Source: UBA2991 sp965221735
Lineage (GTDB): Bacteria; Chloroflexota; Dehalococcoidia; Tepidiformales; Tepidiformaceae
Assembly: GCA_965221735.1 (NCBI GenBank)
Contig: OZ244910.1
Location: forward strand, 1,736,001 to 1,800,000
DNA: 64,000 bases
Reading direction: 5' to 3'
Positions 35,064 through 46,517 of this stretch are shown here, one piece after another. Each line of letters opens with the position of its first letter. The first letter of the stretch is position 1. The translations under genes and the position numbers were made by a program. The notes beneath the pieces were generated by a model. It did no database searches. It had not been told where the DNA came from and was given only the letters and a program-made list of their open reading frames with translations.

Positions 35064-36143
35064 ATGGCCCAGACGGCGAAACAGGAAGCGGATCGGAAGC
35101 GCGCGCTGGACCTGGCGCTGAGCCAGATCGAGAAGCAGTACGGCAGCGGCGCCATCATGAAGATGGGGGACGCAACCGCCAATATGACGGTGGGCGCTAT
35201 CTCCACGGGATCGCTCTCGCTGGACATCGCCCTCGGCATCGGGGGACTCCCCCGCGGGCGCGTCACCGAGATCTACGGGCCGGAGTCGGCGGGCAAGAGC
35301 ACCCTGGCGCAGCACGTGATCGCGCAGGCGCAGAAGAGCGGCGGGGCCGTCGCCTACATCGACGTGGAGCACGCGCTCGACCCCTCCTACGCCCAGGACC
35401 TCGGCATCAACACGGAGGACCTCCTCATCAGCCAGCCGGACACCGGCGAGCAGGCGCTCGAGATCTGCGAGGCGCTCGTGCGTTCCAACGCGATCGACTG
35501 CATCGTCATCGACTCGGTGGCGGCGCTCGTGCCCCGCGCCGAGATCGAGGGCGAGATGGGCGACGCGCACGTCGGGCTGCAGGCGCGGCTGATGTCGCAG
35601 GCGCTCCGCAAGCTGACGGCGACGATCTCGCGAACGAGCACGGCGGTCATCTTCATCAACCAGCTCCGGGAGAAGGTCGGCGTGGTGTTCGGGAACCCGG
35701 AGGTAACGCCGGGCGGGCGGGCGCTCAAGTTCTACTCGTCCGTGCGCATCGAGCTGCGCGGCATCGAGAGCATCAAGAAGGGCACGACCGTCATCGGGCG
35801 GCGGGTGCGAGCCAAGATCGTGAAGAACAAGGTGGCGGCGCCGTTCCGCACGGCCGAGTTCGACATTATGTTCACGGCGCCGCGGGGCATCAGCCGCACG
35901 GCGGACGTTGTCGACCTGGGCGCGGAGTCCGGCATTCTCACGAAGTCGGGGGCGTTCTACAGCTACGGCGACCTGCGCATCGGGCAGGGCCGCGAGGCGG
36001 CGAAGGCGTTCCTGCACGAGAACCTGGACATCCTCGAAGCGGTCGAGCGGGAGCTGCGGATCGAGGCAGGCCTGCCCGTGGCGGACGAGGGCGAGGACGG
36101 TAGCGAGGCCGTCGACACGGCGATGGCGGCCGGAGGTTCCTGA
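35064..36143 (+). CDS. recA: recombinase A
   Basis: RecA forms the ATP-dependent DNA filament for recombination and triggers LexA cleavage. The 359-residue protein has the Walker A GPESAGKST at 72-80 (the more common form is GPESSGKT/ST), Walker B in IDCIVIDSVAALVPRAE, and the L2 region with INQLREKVGVVFGNPE. The C-terminal ~30 residues are acidic as usual. The start has GGGAG upstream. It is followed seven bases after the stop by recX. Confidence 0.97.
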   Translation: MAQTAKQEADRKRALDLALSQIEKQYGSGAIMKMGDATANMTVGAISTGSLSLDIALGIGGLPRGRVTEIYGPESAGKSTLAQHVIAQAQKSGGAVAYIDVEHALDPSYAQDLGINTEDLLISQPDTGEQALEICEALVRSNAIDCIVIDSVAALVPRAEIEGEMGDAHVGLQARLMSQALRKLTATISRTSTAVIFINQLREKVGVVFGNPEVTPGGRALKFYSSVRIELRGIESIKKGTTVIGRRVRAKIVKNKVAAPFRTAEFDIMFTAPRGISRTADVVDLGAESGILTKSGAFYSYGDLRIGQGREAAKAFLHENLDILEAVERELRIEAGLPVADEGEDGSEAVDTAMAAGGS

Positions 36144-36150
36144 GGGTTCC

Positions 36151-36810
36151 ATGGCCTCCGAGGAACCGGATGGGCGAGCCCGGATAGCGGCCATCAAGAG
36201 CCGTCCGGACGGGCGCGCGGTGATCACGACGAGTGACGACGAGACGCTCATCGTCCACGCGGAAGCCCTCCATATCACGGGGCTTCGCGAGGGTGACGTC
36301 TTCGACACCAGGGCGCGGAAGCGCCTCGACCTCGAAGGGTCCCGCCGGACCGCGCATGAGGGAGCGCTACGCCTGCTCACTCGCCGGCCCCGGAGCGAGC
36401 GAGAGATACGCCATCGGCTGAGGCAGCGGGAGCTTCCGGCGGACGTGGTCGAGCAGGAGGTTGAGCGGCTGCGGGAGTCAGGGCTACTCGACGACGAAGC
36501 CTTTGCACAGGCATGGGTGGGGGAGCGGCAGGCGAAGACGCCGCGGGGTCAGCGCCTCTTGCGCAGCGAACTACTCGGACATGGGGTTCGCTCCGAGATC
36601 GCGGACGAGGCGGTCCTCTCGGTCGACGACCGCACGGCTGCGCTGGCGGTGGCGAGGGGACGGGCGCACCGGCTGGAGGGCCTCGAGTTTCGCGTATTCA
36701 GCCAGCGGCTCGGGGGCTTTCTGCGGCGTCGCGGGTTCGCCTACGACGACATCCAGGAGGCGGTGCGAACGGTCTGGAACGAGAACGCGCCGGAGTCTGA
36801 GCGGCGATAG
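36151..36810 (+). CDS. recX: regulatory protein RecX
   Basis: RecX binds the RecA filament and limits its activity. The 219-residue protein has the three-helix repeats typical of the family (LLTRRPRSEREIRHRLRQ; LLDDEAFAQAWVGERQ; RGFAYDDIQEAVRTVW). Residues 1-65 form an extra N-terminal domain (ITTSDDETLIVHAEAL onward) of a kind seen in some RecX proteins. It sits directly after recA and shares its promoter. The start is the ATG seven bases past the recA stop. Confidence 0.9.
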   Translation: MASEEPDGRARIAAIKSRPDGRAVITTSDDETLIVHAEALHITGLREGDVFDTRARKRLDLEGSRRTAHEGALRLLTRRPRSEREIRHRLRQRELPADVVEQEVERLRESGLLDDEAFAQAWVGERQAKTPRGQRLLRSELLGHGVRSEIADEAVLSVDDRTAALAVARGRAHRLEGLEFRVFSQRLGGFLRRRGFAYDDIQEAVRTVWNENAPESERR

Positions 36811-36850
36811 GGGAACGTCCGCGGGTGGCGCTCCTTGCATGGCAAAAGTT

Positions 36851-36880
36851 TTGACGGGCACTCGGGGTGACCCGTACCAT
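36851..36880 (+). promoter_or_regulatory. promoter upstream of rny
   Basis: TTGACG (36851-36856) and TACCAT (36875-36880), spaced by 18 bases, form a good sigma-70-like promoter 72 bases before the rny start. Confidence 0.6.
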
Positions 36881-36889
36881 CGCCCGAAG

Positions 36890-36906
36890 AGCGGCGTACC
36901 GCCGCT
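36890..36906 (+). promoter_or_regulatory. hairpin in the rny 5' leader
   Basis: AGCGGCG and CGCCGCT form a perfect 7-bp stem around TAC, about ten bases after the predicted -10 box, so it would sit at the very 5' end of the rny mRNA. It may protect the transcript or serve as an RNase Y feedback site; this is speculative. Confidence 0.4.
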
Positions 36907-36951
36907 TTGGGAACACAATGTCGCAACCTGCGATTCACCTGGAGCACAACC

Positions 36952-38481
36952 ATGCCGGCGATCATTGCCGTTATCGCCGGCCTCGTGGGCATTCTGATCG
37001 GGATCGGCGTGGGCTACGTCCTGCGCCGCCGCTCTGCGCAGCACTCATTGCAGCAGGCGGAGGAGGACGCCCGGCAGATACTCTCTGAGGCCGAAACCAA
37101 GAGCCGCGAGCTTGAGCTGGAGACGAAGGAGGAGGCGCTCAAGCTCCGAAACGAAGCAGAAGCCGATATCCGCGAGTGGCGTTCGGAACTCTCGCGGACG
37201 GAAAACCGCCTCTCCCAGCGCGAGGAGAACCTCGACCGCAAGGCCGAGAGCATCGATTCGCGGGAAATCGCCCTGCAGGACCGCTCGGAGGCGCTGCGCG
37301 CTTCCGAGGAAGCGATCGCCGAACTGCGTGCCGAACAGGAGCGCGCCATCGAGCGAGCCAGCGGGCTGAGCCGCGAGGAGGCGCGCGAGCAGTTGCTCGC
37401 TGCCGTGGACGACGAGATCCGCGACGAGGCCGGACGGCGCGTGCGCGAGATGGAGCGGGAGGCGGAGCAGACCGCGGCGGCGCGCGCCCGCGACGTCATC
37501 GCGACGGCTATCCAGCGGTACGCCGGCGAGGTGACCGCGGAGACGACCGTCTCCGTCGTGCCAATCGGCAGCGATGACATGAAGGGGCGCATCATCGGGC
37601 GCGAGGGGCGCAACATCCGCGCCATCGAAGCCGCCACGGGCGTCGACCTGATCATCGACGACACGCCCGACGCGGTGACTGTTAGCTCCTTCGATCCGGT
37701 TCGGCGCGAGGTGGCGCGGGTAGCGCTGGCCGGCCTCGTCCAGGACGGGCGCATCCACCCGACGCGCATCGAGGAGGCGGTCTCGAAAGCGCAGAGCAAC
37801 GTCGACACGACGATGGCGGAATCCGCGGAGGCGGCGGCGGCAGAGGCCGACGTGCTCAACCTCCACCCCGAGGTGATGAAGATCTTCGGGCGGCTGCGGT
37901 ACCGCACGAGCTACGGCCAGAACGTGATGCGCCACTCCGTGGAGACGGCGCACATCGCCGCGATGATCGCGCGGGAGGTGGGCGCGGACGAGGACATCGC
38001 CCGTGCGGGCGGCTTCCTGCACGACCTCGGCAAGGCCGTCGACCACGAGGTCGAGGGGACGCACGCGTTGATCGGGGCCGACATCGCGCGGCGCTACCGC
38101 GTACGCGAGGAGGTCGCGCACTGCATCGAGGCGCACCACGAGGAGGTCGAGCTCGGCACCGTGGAGGCGGTGATCGTGCAGATGGCGGACGCCATCAGCG
38201 GCGGGCGCCCCGGCGCGCGGCGCGAGTCGCTCGACAGCTACGTGAAGCGGCTCGAGACGCTGGAGCAGATCGCGAAGGACCGGAAGGGCGTGGAGCAGGC
38301 GTTCGCCATCCAGGCGGGACGCGAGCTCCGCATCGTGGTCAGCCCCGAGCAGGTCGACGACCTCGAGTCGATGCGGATCGCGCGGGACGTGAGCCAGAAG
38401 ATCGAGGAGAGCGTCGACTATCCGGGACAGATCAAGGTGACCGTCGTGCGGGAGACGCGCGCGACCGAGTACGCGCGCTAG
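36952..38481 (+). CDS. rny: ribonuclease Y
   Basis: RNase Y is a membrane-bound endonuclease that starts mRNA decay. The 509-residue protein shows the expected order: N-terminal helix (IIAVIAGLVGILIGIGVGYVL), a long charged coiled coil to about 190, a KH RNA-binding domain (GRIIGREGRNIRAIE, about 211-225), and an HD domain with RHSVETAHI and the metal pair H357-D358 in GFLHDLGK. The start is the ATG after GGAGC; an upstream frame extension would precede the membrane helix. Confidence 0.96.
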   Translation: MPAIIAVIAGLVGILIGIGVGYVLRRRSAQHSLQQAEEDARQILSEAETKSRELELETKEEALKLRNEAEADIREWRSELSRTENRLSQREENLDRKAESIDSREIALQDRSEALRASEEAIAELRAEQERAIERASGLSREEAREQLLAAVDDEIRDEAGRRVREMEREAEQTAAARARDVIATAIQRYAGEVTAETTVSVVPIGSDDMKGRIIGREGRNIRAIEAATGVDLIIDDTPDAVTVSSFDPVRREVARVALAGLVQDGRIHPTRIEEAVSKAQSNVDTTMAESAEAAAAEADVLNLHPEVMKIFGRLRYRTSYGQNVMRHSVETAHIAAMIAREVGADEDIARAGGFLHDLGKAVDHEVEGTHALIGADIARRYRVREEVAHCIEAHHEEVELGTVEAVIVQMADAISGGRPGARRESLDSYVKRLETLEQIAKDRKGVEQAFAIQAGRELRIVVSPEQVDDLESMRIARDVSQKIEESVDYPGQIKVTVVRETRATEYAR

Positions 38482-38489
38482 GCGACGAC

Positions 38490-39353
38490 GTGGCGATCGG
38501 CGACTTCCACCTGCACAGCACCGCCTCCGACGGCGTACGCAGCCCTACGTGGGTGATGGAGACGGCGGCCGCGAACGGGGTGCGCACGCTGGCGCTGACC
38601 GACCACGACACGACCGAGGGGCTCCCTGAGGCGCGAGCGGCCGCGGAGGCGGGGGGGCTGCGCCTCATCTCGGGCATCGAGCTGAGCGTCGACCTCGACG
38701 GGGCGGATGCGCACCTGCTCGGGTTCGGCTTCGACACCAGGCACGCGCCGCTGCAGGCGTACCTGAGCGAGCAGCGCGAAGGCCGCGTGGGGCGGATGAA
38801 GCGGATGGTGCGCGTGCTCGGGGAACACGGCGTGACGATCGATGTGGAGCGCGTGCAGGCGATCGCCGGTGATGCCAGCGTGGGGCGGCCGCACGTCGCG
38901 CGTGCGCTCGTCGAAGCGGGATACGTCGAGAGCGTTGCGGAAGCGTTCGGTACGTGGCTTGGGGACGGCAAGCCGGCGCACATCACGCGCGACCGGTTGA
39001 CCCCGGCGGAAGCGATCGCGCTGCTGCACGAGGCCGGCGGGGTGGCTTTCATCGCACACCCCATCTACCTCGGGGACGACTACGAAGCGAAGGTGCGCGA
39101 CCTCGCCGGGATGGGGCTCGACGGCCTGGAGACGTACTACAAGTTCTACGACGCCGAGACCGTGGCGGCGCACGAGGCGCTCTCGGCGAAGCTCGGGCTG
39201 GCCCGCTCGGGCGGGAGCGATTACCACAGTCTGGGCAACGCCAACGACCGCGAGATCGGCGACATCCCCTTCGAGGACAGCGCCGTCGCGGAGTTCGTGG
39301 CCTTCCTCGAGGAGCGCGCGGTCCCCGGACTGGCGCAGGCGGGAGCATTCTGA
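38490..39353 (+). CDS. PHP-domain phosphoesterase (TrpH/RNase AM-like)
   Basis: This 287-residue PHP metal-dependent phosphoesterase has DFHLHSTASDG at the start, the LTDHDTTEG motif, SGIELS, FIAHP and a late GSDYH motif, all carrying metal ligands. Relatives hydrolyse 3',5'-nucleoside bisphosphates or trim RNA 5' ends (E. coli YciV/RNase AM), which would fit its place after rny. The start is GTG, eight bases after the rny stop. Its stop overlaps fabZ by one base. Confidence 0.88.
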   Translation: MAIGDFHLHSTASDGVRSPTWVMETAAANGVRTLALTDHDTTEGLPEARAAAEAGGLRLISGIELSVDLDGADAHLLGFGFDTRHAPLQAYLSEQREGRVGRMKRMVRVLGEHGVTIDVERVQAIAGDASVGRPHVARALVEAGYVESVAEAFGTWLGDGKPAHITRDRLTPAEAIALLHEAGGVAFIAHPIYLGDDYEAKVRDLAGMGLDGLETYYKFYDAETVAAHEALSAKLGLARSGGSDYHSLGNANDREIGDIPFEDSAVAEFVAFLEERAVPGLAQAGAF

Positions 39354-39802
39354 TGGACGTGAACCTGGGCGCGGACGAGATCGAGCGGATCATCCCGCAC
39401 CGCTATCCGATGCTGCTGGTCGACCGGATGGTCGAGATCGAGGACGGAGCGCGCGGGGTCGGCATCAAGAACGTGACGGCGAACGAGTGGTTCTTCGAGG
39501 GGCACTTCCCCGGGAACCGGGTGATGCCGGGCGTGCTGATCGTGGAGGCGCTGGCGCAGGTGGCGGCGATCACGCTGCTGCGGGACGTGGACCAGGCGGG
39601 GAAGATCCCGATGTTCGGGGGCATCGAGAAGATGCGCTTTCGGCGTCCGGTGACGCCGGGGGATCAGTTGCGGCTGGAGTTCACGCTGGAGCGGATGCGG
39701 GGGCCGGTGGGACGCGGGGCGGTGGAGGCGAGCGTCGACGGGCAGGTGATGGCGGACGGCACCATCTCGTTCGCGCTGGTGGAGAACCCGACCGGCCAGT
39801 AG
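39353..39802 (+). CDS. fabZ: 3-hydroxyacyl-ACP dehydratase FabZ
   Basis: FabZ removes water from 3-hydroxyacyl-ACP in fatty acid synthesis. The 149-residue hotdog protein has the catalytic His51 in FEGHFPGNRVMPG and Glu65 in VLIVEALAQ. It starts within the stop of the PHP gene (TGATG). No other fatty acid synthase genes are close. Confidence 0.94.
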   Translation: MDVNLGADEIERIIPHRYPMLLVDRMVEIEDGARGVGIKNVTANEWFFEGHFPGNRVMPGVLIVEALAQVAAITLLRDVDQAGKIPMFGGIEKMRFRRPVTPGDQLRLEFTLERMRGPVGRGAVEASVDGQVMADGTISFALVENPTGQ

Positions 39803-39856
39803 CGGCGGCGGAGCCCTCGCAACCCGTTACCGGAGGCTTCGGGGGCGTCTGCTAGC

Positions 39857-40348
39857 ATGGCTTTGATGCCCGAAACGGTGGAATGCGCCCGCCATGCCGG
39901 TGTCGAGACCGCCCTGCGCTGCAGCCGCTGCGAAGCCCCGATCTGTCCGTCCTGCCTGATCCAGTCGCCCGTGGGGGCGCGCTGCCCGGACTGCGCGCGC
40001 GTCGTTCGCGCGCCCATGTACGTGCTCTCCGGTCAGACCATGTTGCGGGCGGGGGTGGCGTCGGTGGTGGGCGGGGTGGTGATGGGGCTGCTGTGGCGGC
40101 TGATCCTGCTGCCGTTCACGCGAGGGTTCTTCGCACTGCTGGTGGGGGTGGCGCTGGGGTACGCGTTCACGCGGCTGCTGGAGTTCGCGACGGGCGGGAA
40201 GCGGGGGCCGGGGATGGTGGGGTTCGCGATCGGCGGGATCGTGCTGGCGTGGGCGGTGCTGGTGGTGCTGGGGGGAACGGCGTTCGCGCTGTGGGGGCTG
40301 GTGGCGGCGGGGATCGGGGTGTGGTTCGCGTACCAGAATCTGCGCTAG
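39857..40348 (+). CDS. B-box-like zinc finger membrane protein
   Basis: This 163-residue protein begins with a B-box-type zinc-binding segment (CARHAGVETALRCSRCEAPICPSC, continuing to CPDC; at least seven Cys/His ligands), followed by three or four membrane helices. Such zinc-finger headers occur on bacterial rhomboid proteases and other membrane proteins, but no protease motif is present here. Function is unknown. The start may be the third codon-spaced Met (MPETVEC) instead of the first. Confidence 0.72.
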   Translation: MALMPETVECARHAGVETALRCSRCEAPICPSCLIQSPVGARCPDCARVVRAPMYVLSGQTMLRAGVASVVGGVVMGLLWRLILLPFTRGFFALLVGVALGYAFTRLLEFATGGKRGPGMVGFAIGGIVLAWAVLVVLGGTAFALWGLVAAGIGVWFAYQNLR

Positions 40349-40404
40349 GGACTGCGCGGCAAAGGCGGGACCACCGGCGGGGCCGCTCGCCTACAATCCG
40401 AAGC

Positions 40405-40707
40405 ATGTCCGAGGCGGTCACCAGCGCCAGCGAGCCACGCATGACGCCGCCGGTGGTCGCGACCGTGGCGTTTGCCGTGGGCGCCCTCCGTGCGGTCGTC
40501 GCCGCCCTGCTCCTGATGGTTATCCCCTGGACGACGGTGGGCACTTTCGCGGTGGTACTCGGGGCGACGTCGCTCGGGGTGGCGCTGCCACGCCTGGTCG
40601 AGCGGATCTCGGGCCGGAAGCATGACCCATTCATCCTGGCCTTCTACGGGACCGGGCTTCTCAAGGCCGGGGTCGTGACGATCGTGGTGTACTTGCTGCT
40701 CCAGTAG
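40405..40707 (+). CDS. small three-helix membrane protein
   Basis: This 100-residue hydrophobic protein has about three membrane helices (VVATVAFAVGALRAVVAALLLMV; VGTFAVVLGATSLGVALP; ILAFYGTGLLKAGVVTIVVYLLL). No family is recognised. It follows the zinc-finger membrane gene by 56 bases and ends 19 bases before a converging small gene. Confidence 0.55.
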   Translation: MSEAVTSASEPRMTPPVVATVAFAVGALRAVVAALLLMVIPWTTVGTFAVVLGATSLGVALPRLVERISGRKHDPFILAFYGTGLLKAGVVTIVVYLLLQ

Positions 40708-40726
40708 GGGCAGTCCGAACGGCCGC

Positions 40727-40969
40727 TCAGGCGATGGCGGCAGCCACCAGCACGAAGGCGAGCGTAATCACGCTAACGACGGCGACGGCGACGAGGTCGC
40801 GGCGGACGTAGCGGTAGTCGGTGGCGACGTGGTGCTCGCGGGGCGTCTGGTCGGGAATGCGGGCCGCGGCCTCGGCGGTGGGCTGGGGCGCGGGGGTCGC
40901 GCCGGGACGCGGGAGGGTCGAGGCGCGCTCGCGACGGCGGCGCTGGCGTCGGGGTCGGCGGGAGCTCAT
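40727..40969 (-). CDS. small basic protein with C-terminal membrane helix
   Basis: This putative 80-residue protein has an arginine-rich N-terminus (MSSRRPRRQRRRRERAST), a proline-rich middle and a C-terminal helix (LVAVAVVSVITLAFVLVAAAIA), suggesting a tail-anchored protein. The frame continues much further upstream, but that part is the antisense of the acetyl-CoA synthetase gene. Start and existence are moderately supported only. Confidence 0.45.
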   Translation of the reverse strand: MSSRRPRRQRRRRERASTLPRPGATPAPQPTAEAAARIPDQTPREHHVATDYRYVRRDLVAVAVVSVITLAFVLVAAAIA

Positions 40970-41080
40970 CGACGGCGATCGTACCGCGAGGCCCGGTGGC
41001 GCGATAGCCGGGGCCGTATCGGTAGAATCCCGCGCACGGACTGAAACGCGGGGCGCCGGCGAGCGCGCAGGAGGCCAGAC

Positions 41081-43047
<1,967 letters not shown>

Positions 43048-43051
<4 letters not shown>

Positions 43052-43419
43052 GGGGCGTCCGGGTTCAGCGGCAGGCGGAGCTGGTCGCGCTCCGGGGCGC
43101 TGCCGGCGAGCAGCAGCTCGACGGCGGCGACCGCGGCCTCGCGCTGGTCGCGCGCTTCGGCACGGTCGAGGAGGAGCGGCGCCAGCGCCTCGATGGCGCG
43201 GGCGAGCTCGGGGTCCTCGGCGCAGAGGCGCTCGTGCGCCTCGGCGGCGCTGAGGCCCTCGGCCCAGTAGCGGCGCACGGCCGCGGCCACGAACGCTCCG
43301 CCCAGGACATCAACGCAGTCGCCCGCCTCGTAGCCGGCTTCGACCAGCGCGCGCTGGACGATCTCGATGGCTTCGTTGCGGTCGCGGCCGCGCAGGTCGA
43401 GGCGGCGGTCCTCGGTCAT
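43048..43419 (-). CDS. unknown protein coupled to ligD
   Basis: This 123-residue, mostly alpha-helical protein of unknown family is rich in Ala, Glu and Arg (ALVEAGYEAGDCVDVLGGAF; AHERLCAEDPELARAIEALAPLLL). Its ATG overlaps the ligD stop (ATGA), so it is co-translated with the end-joining ligase. The context suggests, but does not show, a link with end joining. Confidence 0.6.
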
Positions 43420-46136
43420 GCGTCGATCCCGAGAAGGGCGGTCAGGTCCTGCTTGGCGTCGAGGATGCCGGCCCAGAGGTCGCCGGTTTCGGCGAAGCGG
43501 TCGGGGGCGGTGAGCACGGTGAAGTCGGTCGGGTAGAGGTCGTCGAGCTCGTCCCAGCGGACGGGGACGGATACGGGGGCGCCGGGCCTGGCGCGGGGCG
43601 AGAAGACGGCGGCGACGTTCTTGGAGCGGGCGTTCTGGTTCACGTCGAGGAAGATCTTGCCGGTGCGTTTCTCCGAGGCCCACTCCAGGGTGACGTCGCG
43701 GGGCATGCGGGCAAGCAGCTCGCCGCTGACGGTCTCGCAGAGGGAGCGGATGACGGGGTAGGGGAACTGGCGGAGCACGGGGACGTAGATGTGCAGGCCG
43801 GTCGCGCCCGATGTCTTCACGTAGGAGGGGAGAGCGGCGGCATCGAGGATCTCCTTGAAGGCGCGGGCCACCTCGACCGTCTTGGCGAAGGCCTTGCGGT
43901 TGAGCTGGGGTTCCTCGCCGGCCGCCTCGTCGCCCCGGTAGATGTAGGGGTCGAGGTCGAAGAGGAGGAAGTCCGGGTAGTTGAGGACGGACGCCTCGAC
44001 GTTGTCGCGGGAGGCGGTGAAGTCACGCGGGAGGCCGTGCGCGTCGGGCCCGGGGGAGACGCGGGCCATGGTCGCGTGGAACTCGAGGTTGGCGAGCTGC
44101 CCAAGCCAGAGCAGGGTCGGGAGGTTGTTGCAGAGGAGGAAGTCGCGGTCGCCGCTCGCGCCCTCGGAGTGGACGGGCACGGTCTCGACGAATTCGGGGG
44201 GCGGCCCTTCGGAGTGCTTCTGGTAGAAGTGCAGGTCGCCGATGCCGTTGGGGTAGCGGGTGAGGGTGATGAGGCGGTCGCGGAGGTGGGGCAGCATCAT
44301 CGGGGCGACGGTAGCGAGGTAGCGCAGCAGGTCGCGCTTGGTGACGGCGCGCTGGGCGCCGTGCTCGGGCCAGAGCGCTTTTTCGAGATTCGTGACGGGT
44401 ATCTCGTGGCCATCGACATTGAGGCGTAGCTCCTCGTGACTGTCGTCCAGCTGGGCGAGCACCGAGGCAACCTGGCTCGCAGGCGACGGGGCGATGGGAG
44501 GCGCAGGGGCAGGGGAGGGCTGCGTCACGAGGAAGACGGCGTCCTCGGGGGCGACGTCGGGGCGGAGGCGCTTGAAGACGGGAGCGCGCAGGAGGCCCTG
44601 CGACGTCACCTCCGTGTACTCGACCTCGACGACGAGCTCGGGGCGGACGAAGGTCGCGCCCTGGGCCTCGGGCGGGGTTTCGGGGAAGGGGGAGGCGTCG
44701 GTGGCGAGGGAGTCGAGTTGCGCGCGGAGGTCGACGAGCATGGCGTCGGTGAAGCCACCGCCGGCGCGGCCCCGGTAGGTCAGGGCGCCGTCTTCCTCGA
44801 GGGCAGCGAGCAGGAGGGCTCCGAACGTCGGCTCGCGGAGGCCCTCGCCGGGGGTGAAGCCGGCGACGACGAACTCGGCGGTCTGGCGCGCCTTGATCTT
44901 GGCCCAGGAGTCGGAGCGCTTGCCGGGCAGGTAGCGGCTGCCCCGGCGCTTGGCGACGACGCCCTCCAGGCCAAGCGCGACGGCTCCCTCGTAGGCCTCT
45001 GTGCCCTCGGCCTGGAAGTGCTCGACAAGGGCGACGGGACCGACCGGCATGAGGACGCGAGCGAGCGCTTCCTTGCGCTCTTCGAGGATGACGCCGGTGA
45101 GGTCGAAGCCGTCGAGGTGGAGCAGGTCGAAGGCCATGTAGGTCACGGGCACGCGCGCCTCGGCGGAGGCGATGTCGATCTCGCCGGCGAGGTTCATGCG
45201 CTGCTGGAGGAGTTCGAAGGAGGGGACGCCACGCTCATCGAAGGCGCAGATCTCGCCATCGAAGACAGCCTCGGCGACGGGCTGGGCGGCGAGGGCGGCG
45301 ACAAGGCCGGGGTAGGTGGCGGTGAGGTCGGTGCCGCGACGGGAGTAGAGGCGCGCCTCGCCCCCGGAGACGTGAGCGACGGCGCGGATGCCGTCGAGCT
45401 TGGGCTCGAAGAGCCAGTCGGGATGGGAAAAGGGGTCGCGGACGCTCGCCATCATCGGGGGGAGGGTGTCGGGGAAGGGCGCGGCGCTCGAGCCGTTGAG
45501 GGCGTCGGGGGTGTAGTCGGAGGGCGCCTTGCGGTGGCGGGGGAGGCGGCCGTCGCGGATGTCGTCGAGCGAGAGACCGGAGACGACGGAGCGGTCGAGG
45601 GCGGTGAGGTCGGCGTCGGAATCGGCGAGGGGGTCGTCGTGCTTGAGCAGGAGCCAGTCGGTCGAAGTCTTGACCAGCGACCAGGAGCCTTTCAGCTTGC
45701 GGCCGCGCATCTGGACCGAGATCTTGCCGGCTGCGATGGCGGCCTCCATCGCGGTCTCGGCCTCCTCGCGGGAGGAGAAGTCGTAGACGCGCTCGTGTTC
45801 GGGGGCGTAGGTGCCGGCGTCCCAGACGATGACCTGGCCGGCGCCGTATTGCCCCTTCGGGATGACGCCCTCGAAGGCGGAGTAGGCGATGGGGTGGTCC
45901 TCGGTCATGACGGCGTGGCGGCGGACGGCGGGGTCGGTGGAGGGGCCGCGGGGCACGGCCCAGGACTTCATCACGCCGCCGACCTCAAGGCGAACGTCGT
46001 AGTGGAGGCGGGTGGCGTCGTGCTTCTGGACGACGAAGGTGAGCGGTCCAGCGCGCCCCTCGGGGACGGCGTCGGGGGGCTCGGGGGTGGCCGCGAAGTC
46101 GCGCTTCTCGCGGTATTGGTCGAGGGGCTCGGTCAT
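43416..46136 (-). CDS. ligD: NHEJ DNA ligase D
   Basis: This 906-residue multifunctional ligase repairs double-strand breaks together with Ku. Domain order is phosphoesterase (about 1-195; QKHDATRLHYDVRLE at 37-51), ATP-dependent ligase (about 230-540; nucleophile K246 in EPKLDGIR), then primase-polymerase (about 600-900; FDLDPY, LHIYVPV, TLEWASEKR). This is the Pseudomonas-type order. It lies downstream of ku and a zinc-ribbon gene on the same strand. All domains look intact. Confidence 0.95.
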   Translation of the reverse strand: MTEPLDQYREKRDFAATPEPPDAVPEGRAGPLTFVVQKHDATRLHYDVRLEVGGVMKSWAVPRGPSTDPAVRRHAVMTEDHPIAYSAFEGVIPKGQYGAGQVIVWDAGTYAPEHERVYDFSSREEAETAMEAAIAAGKISVQMRGRKLKGSWSLVKTSTDWLLLKHDDPLADSDADLTALDRSVVSGLSLDDIRDGRLPRHRKAPSDYTPDALNGSSAAPFPDTLPPMMASVRDPFSHPDWLFEPKLDGIRAVAHVSGGEARLYSRRGTDLTATYPGLVAALAAQPVAEAVFDGEICAFDERGVPSFELLQQRMNLAGEIDIASAEARVPVTYMAFDLLHLDGFDLTGVILEERKEALARVLMPVGPVALVEHFQAEGTEAYEGAVALGLEGVVAKRRGSRYLPGKRSDSWAKIKARQTAEFVVAGFTPGEGLREPTFGALLLAALEEDGALTYRGRAGGGFTDAMLVDLRAQLDSLATDASPFPETPPEAQGATFVRPELVVEVEYTEVTSQGLLRAPVFKRLRPDVAPEDAVFLVTQPSPAPAPPIAPSPASQVASVLAQLDDSHEELRLNVDGHEIPVTNLEKALWPEHGAQRAVTKRDLLRYLATVAPMMLPHLRDRLITLTRYPNGIGDLHFYQKHSEGPPPEFVETVPVHSEGASGDRDFLLCNNLPTLLWLGQLANLEFHATMARVSPGPDAHGLPRDFTASRDNVEASVLNYPDFLLFDLDPYIYRGDEAAGEEPQLNRKAFAKTVEVARAFKEILDAAALPSYVKTSGATGLHIYVPVLRQFPYPVIRSLCETVSGELLARMPRDVTLEWASEKRTGKIFLDVNQNARSKNVAAVFSPRARPGAPVSVPVRWDELDDLYPTDFTVLTAPDRFAETGDLWAGILDAKQDLTALLGIDA

Positions 46137-46267
46137 GACGCGCTCCGGCGCCGAGAAGCCACTAGGGCGGCGGGGCAGGCGACAGCGAGTGCATTCACGG
46201 TGCGATTATCGGGCATAGGGGGCGGGGTCACGACGCAACCGCTGCTGAACCGAGTAGTCGAGCCGGT

Positions 46268-46477
46268 TCACGAAGTGAGGTACACCGCCAGCACAAAGAT
46301 CCCGAACAGGCCAACCAGCACAAGCACCACGAACCCGGCGAAGCTCAATGCCCGAGCCCGACCCAGCCTCCTCTGGATGCGAAGGGTTTCCTGGCAGGAA
46401 CCGCAGATGGCCTCAGCGTCCATGGCCTTCGGCCCCCCGCATTTGGAACACTCGCCGTAAACCCGTGGACTACTCAT
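46268..46477 (-). CDS. small zinc-ribbon membrane protein
   Basis: This 69-residue protein has two CxxC knuckles (CSKCGG and CGSC) followed by a membrane helix (LSFAGFVVLVLVGLFGIFVLAVYL). It has GGGGAG upstream of the ATG. It lies between ku and ligD in the same direction, 40 bases after ku. Function unknown. Confidence 0.65.
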   Translation of the reverse strand: MSSPRVYGECSKCGGPKAMDAEAICGSCQETLRIQRRLGRARALSFAGFVVLVLVGLFGIFVLAVYLTS

Positions 46478-46517
46478 GCCCGTGCTCCCCGACAGGACGC
46501 TTCCCTGACCGCCGCCC

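Noticed and set aside
44436..46460. 674-codon rightward frame opposite ligD
   Set aside because: Gly/Val/Glu-rich antisense artefact of high third-position GC; ligD motifs are complete on the other strand.
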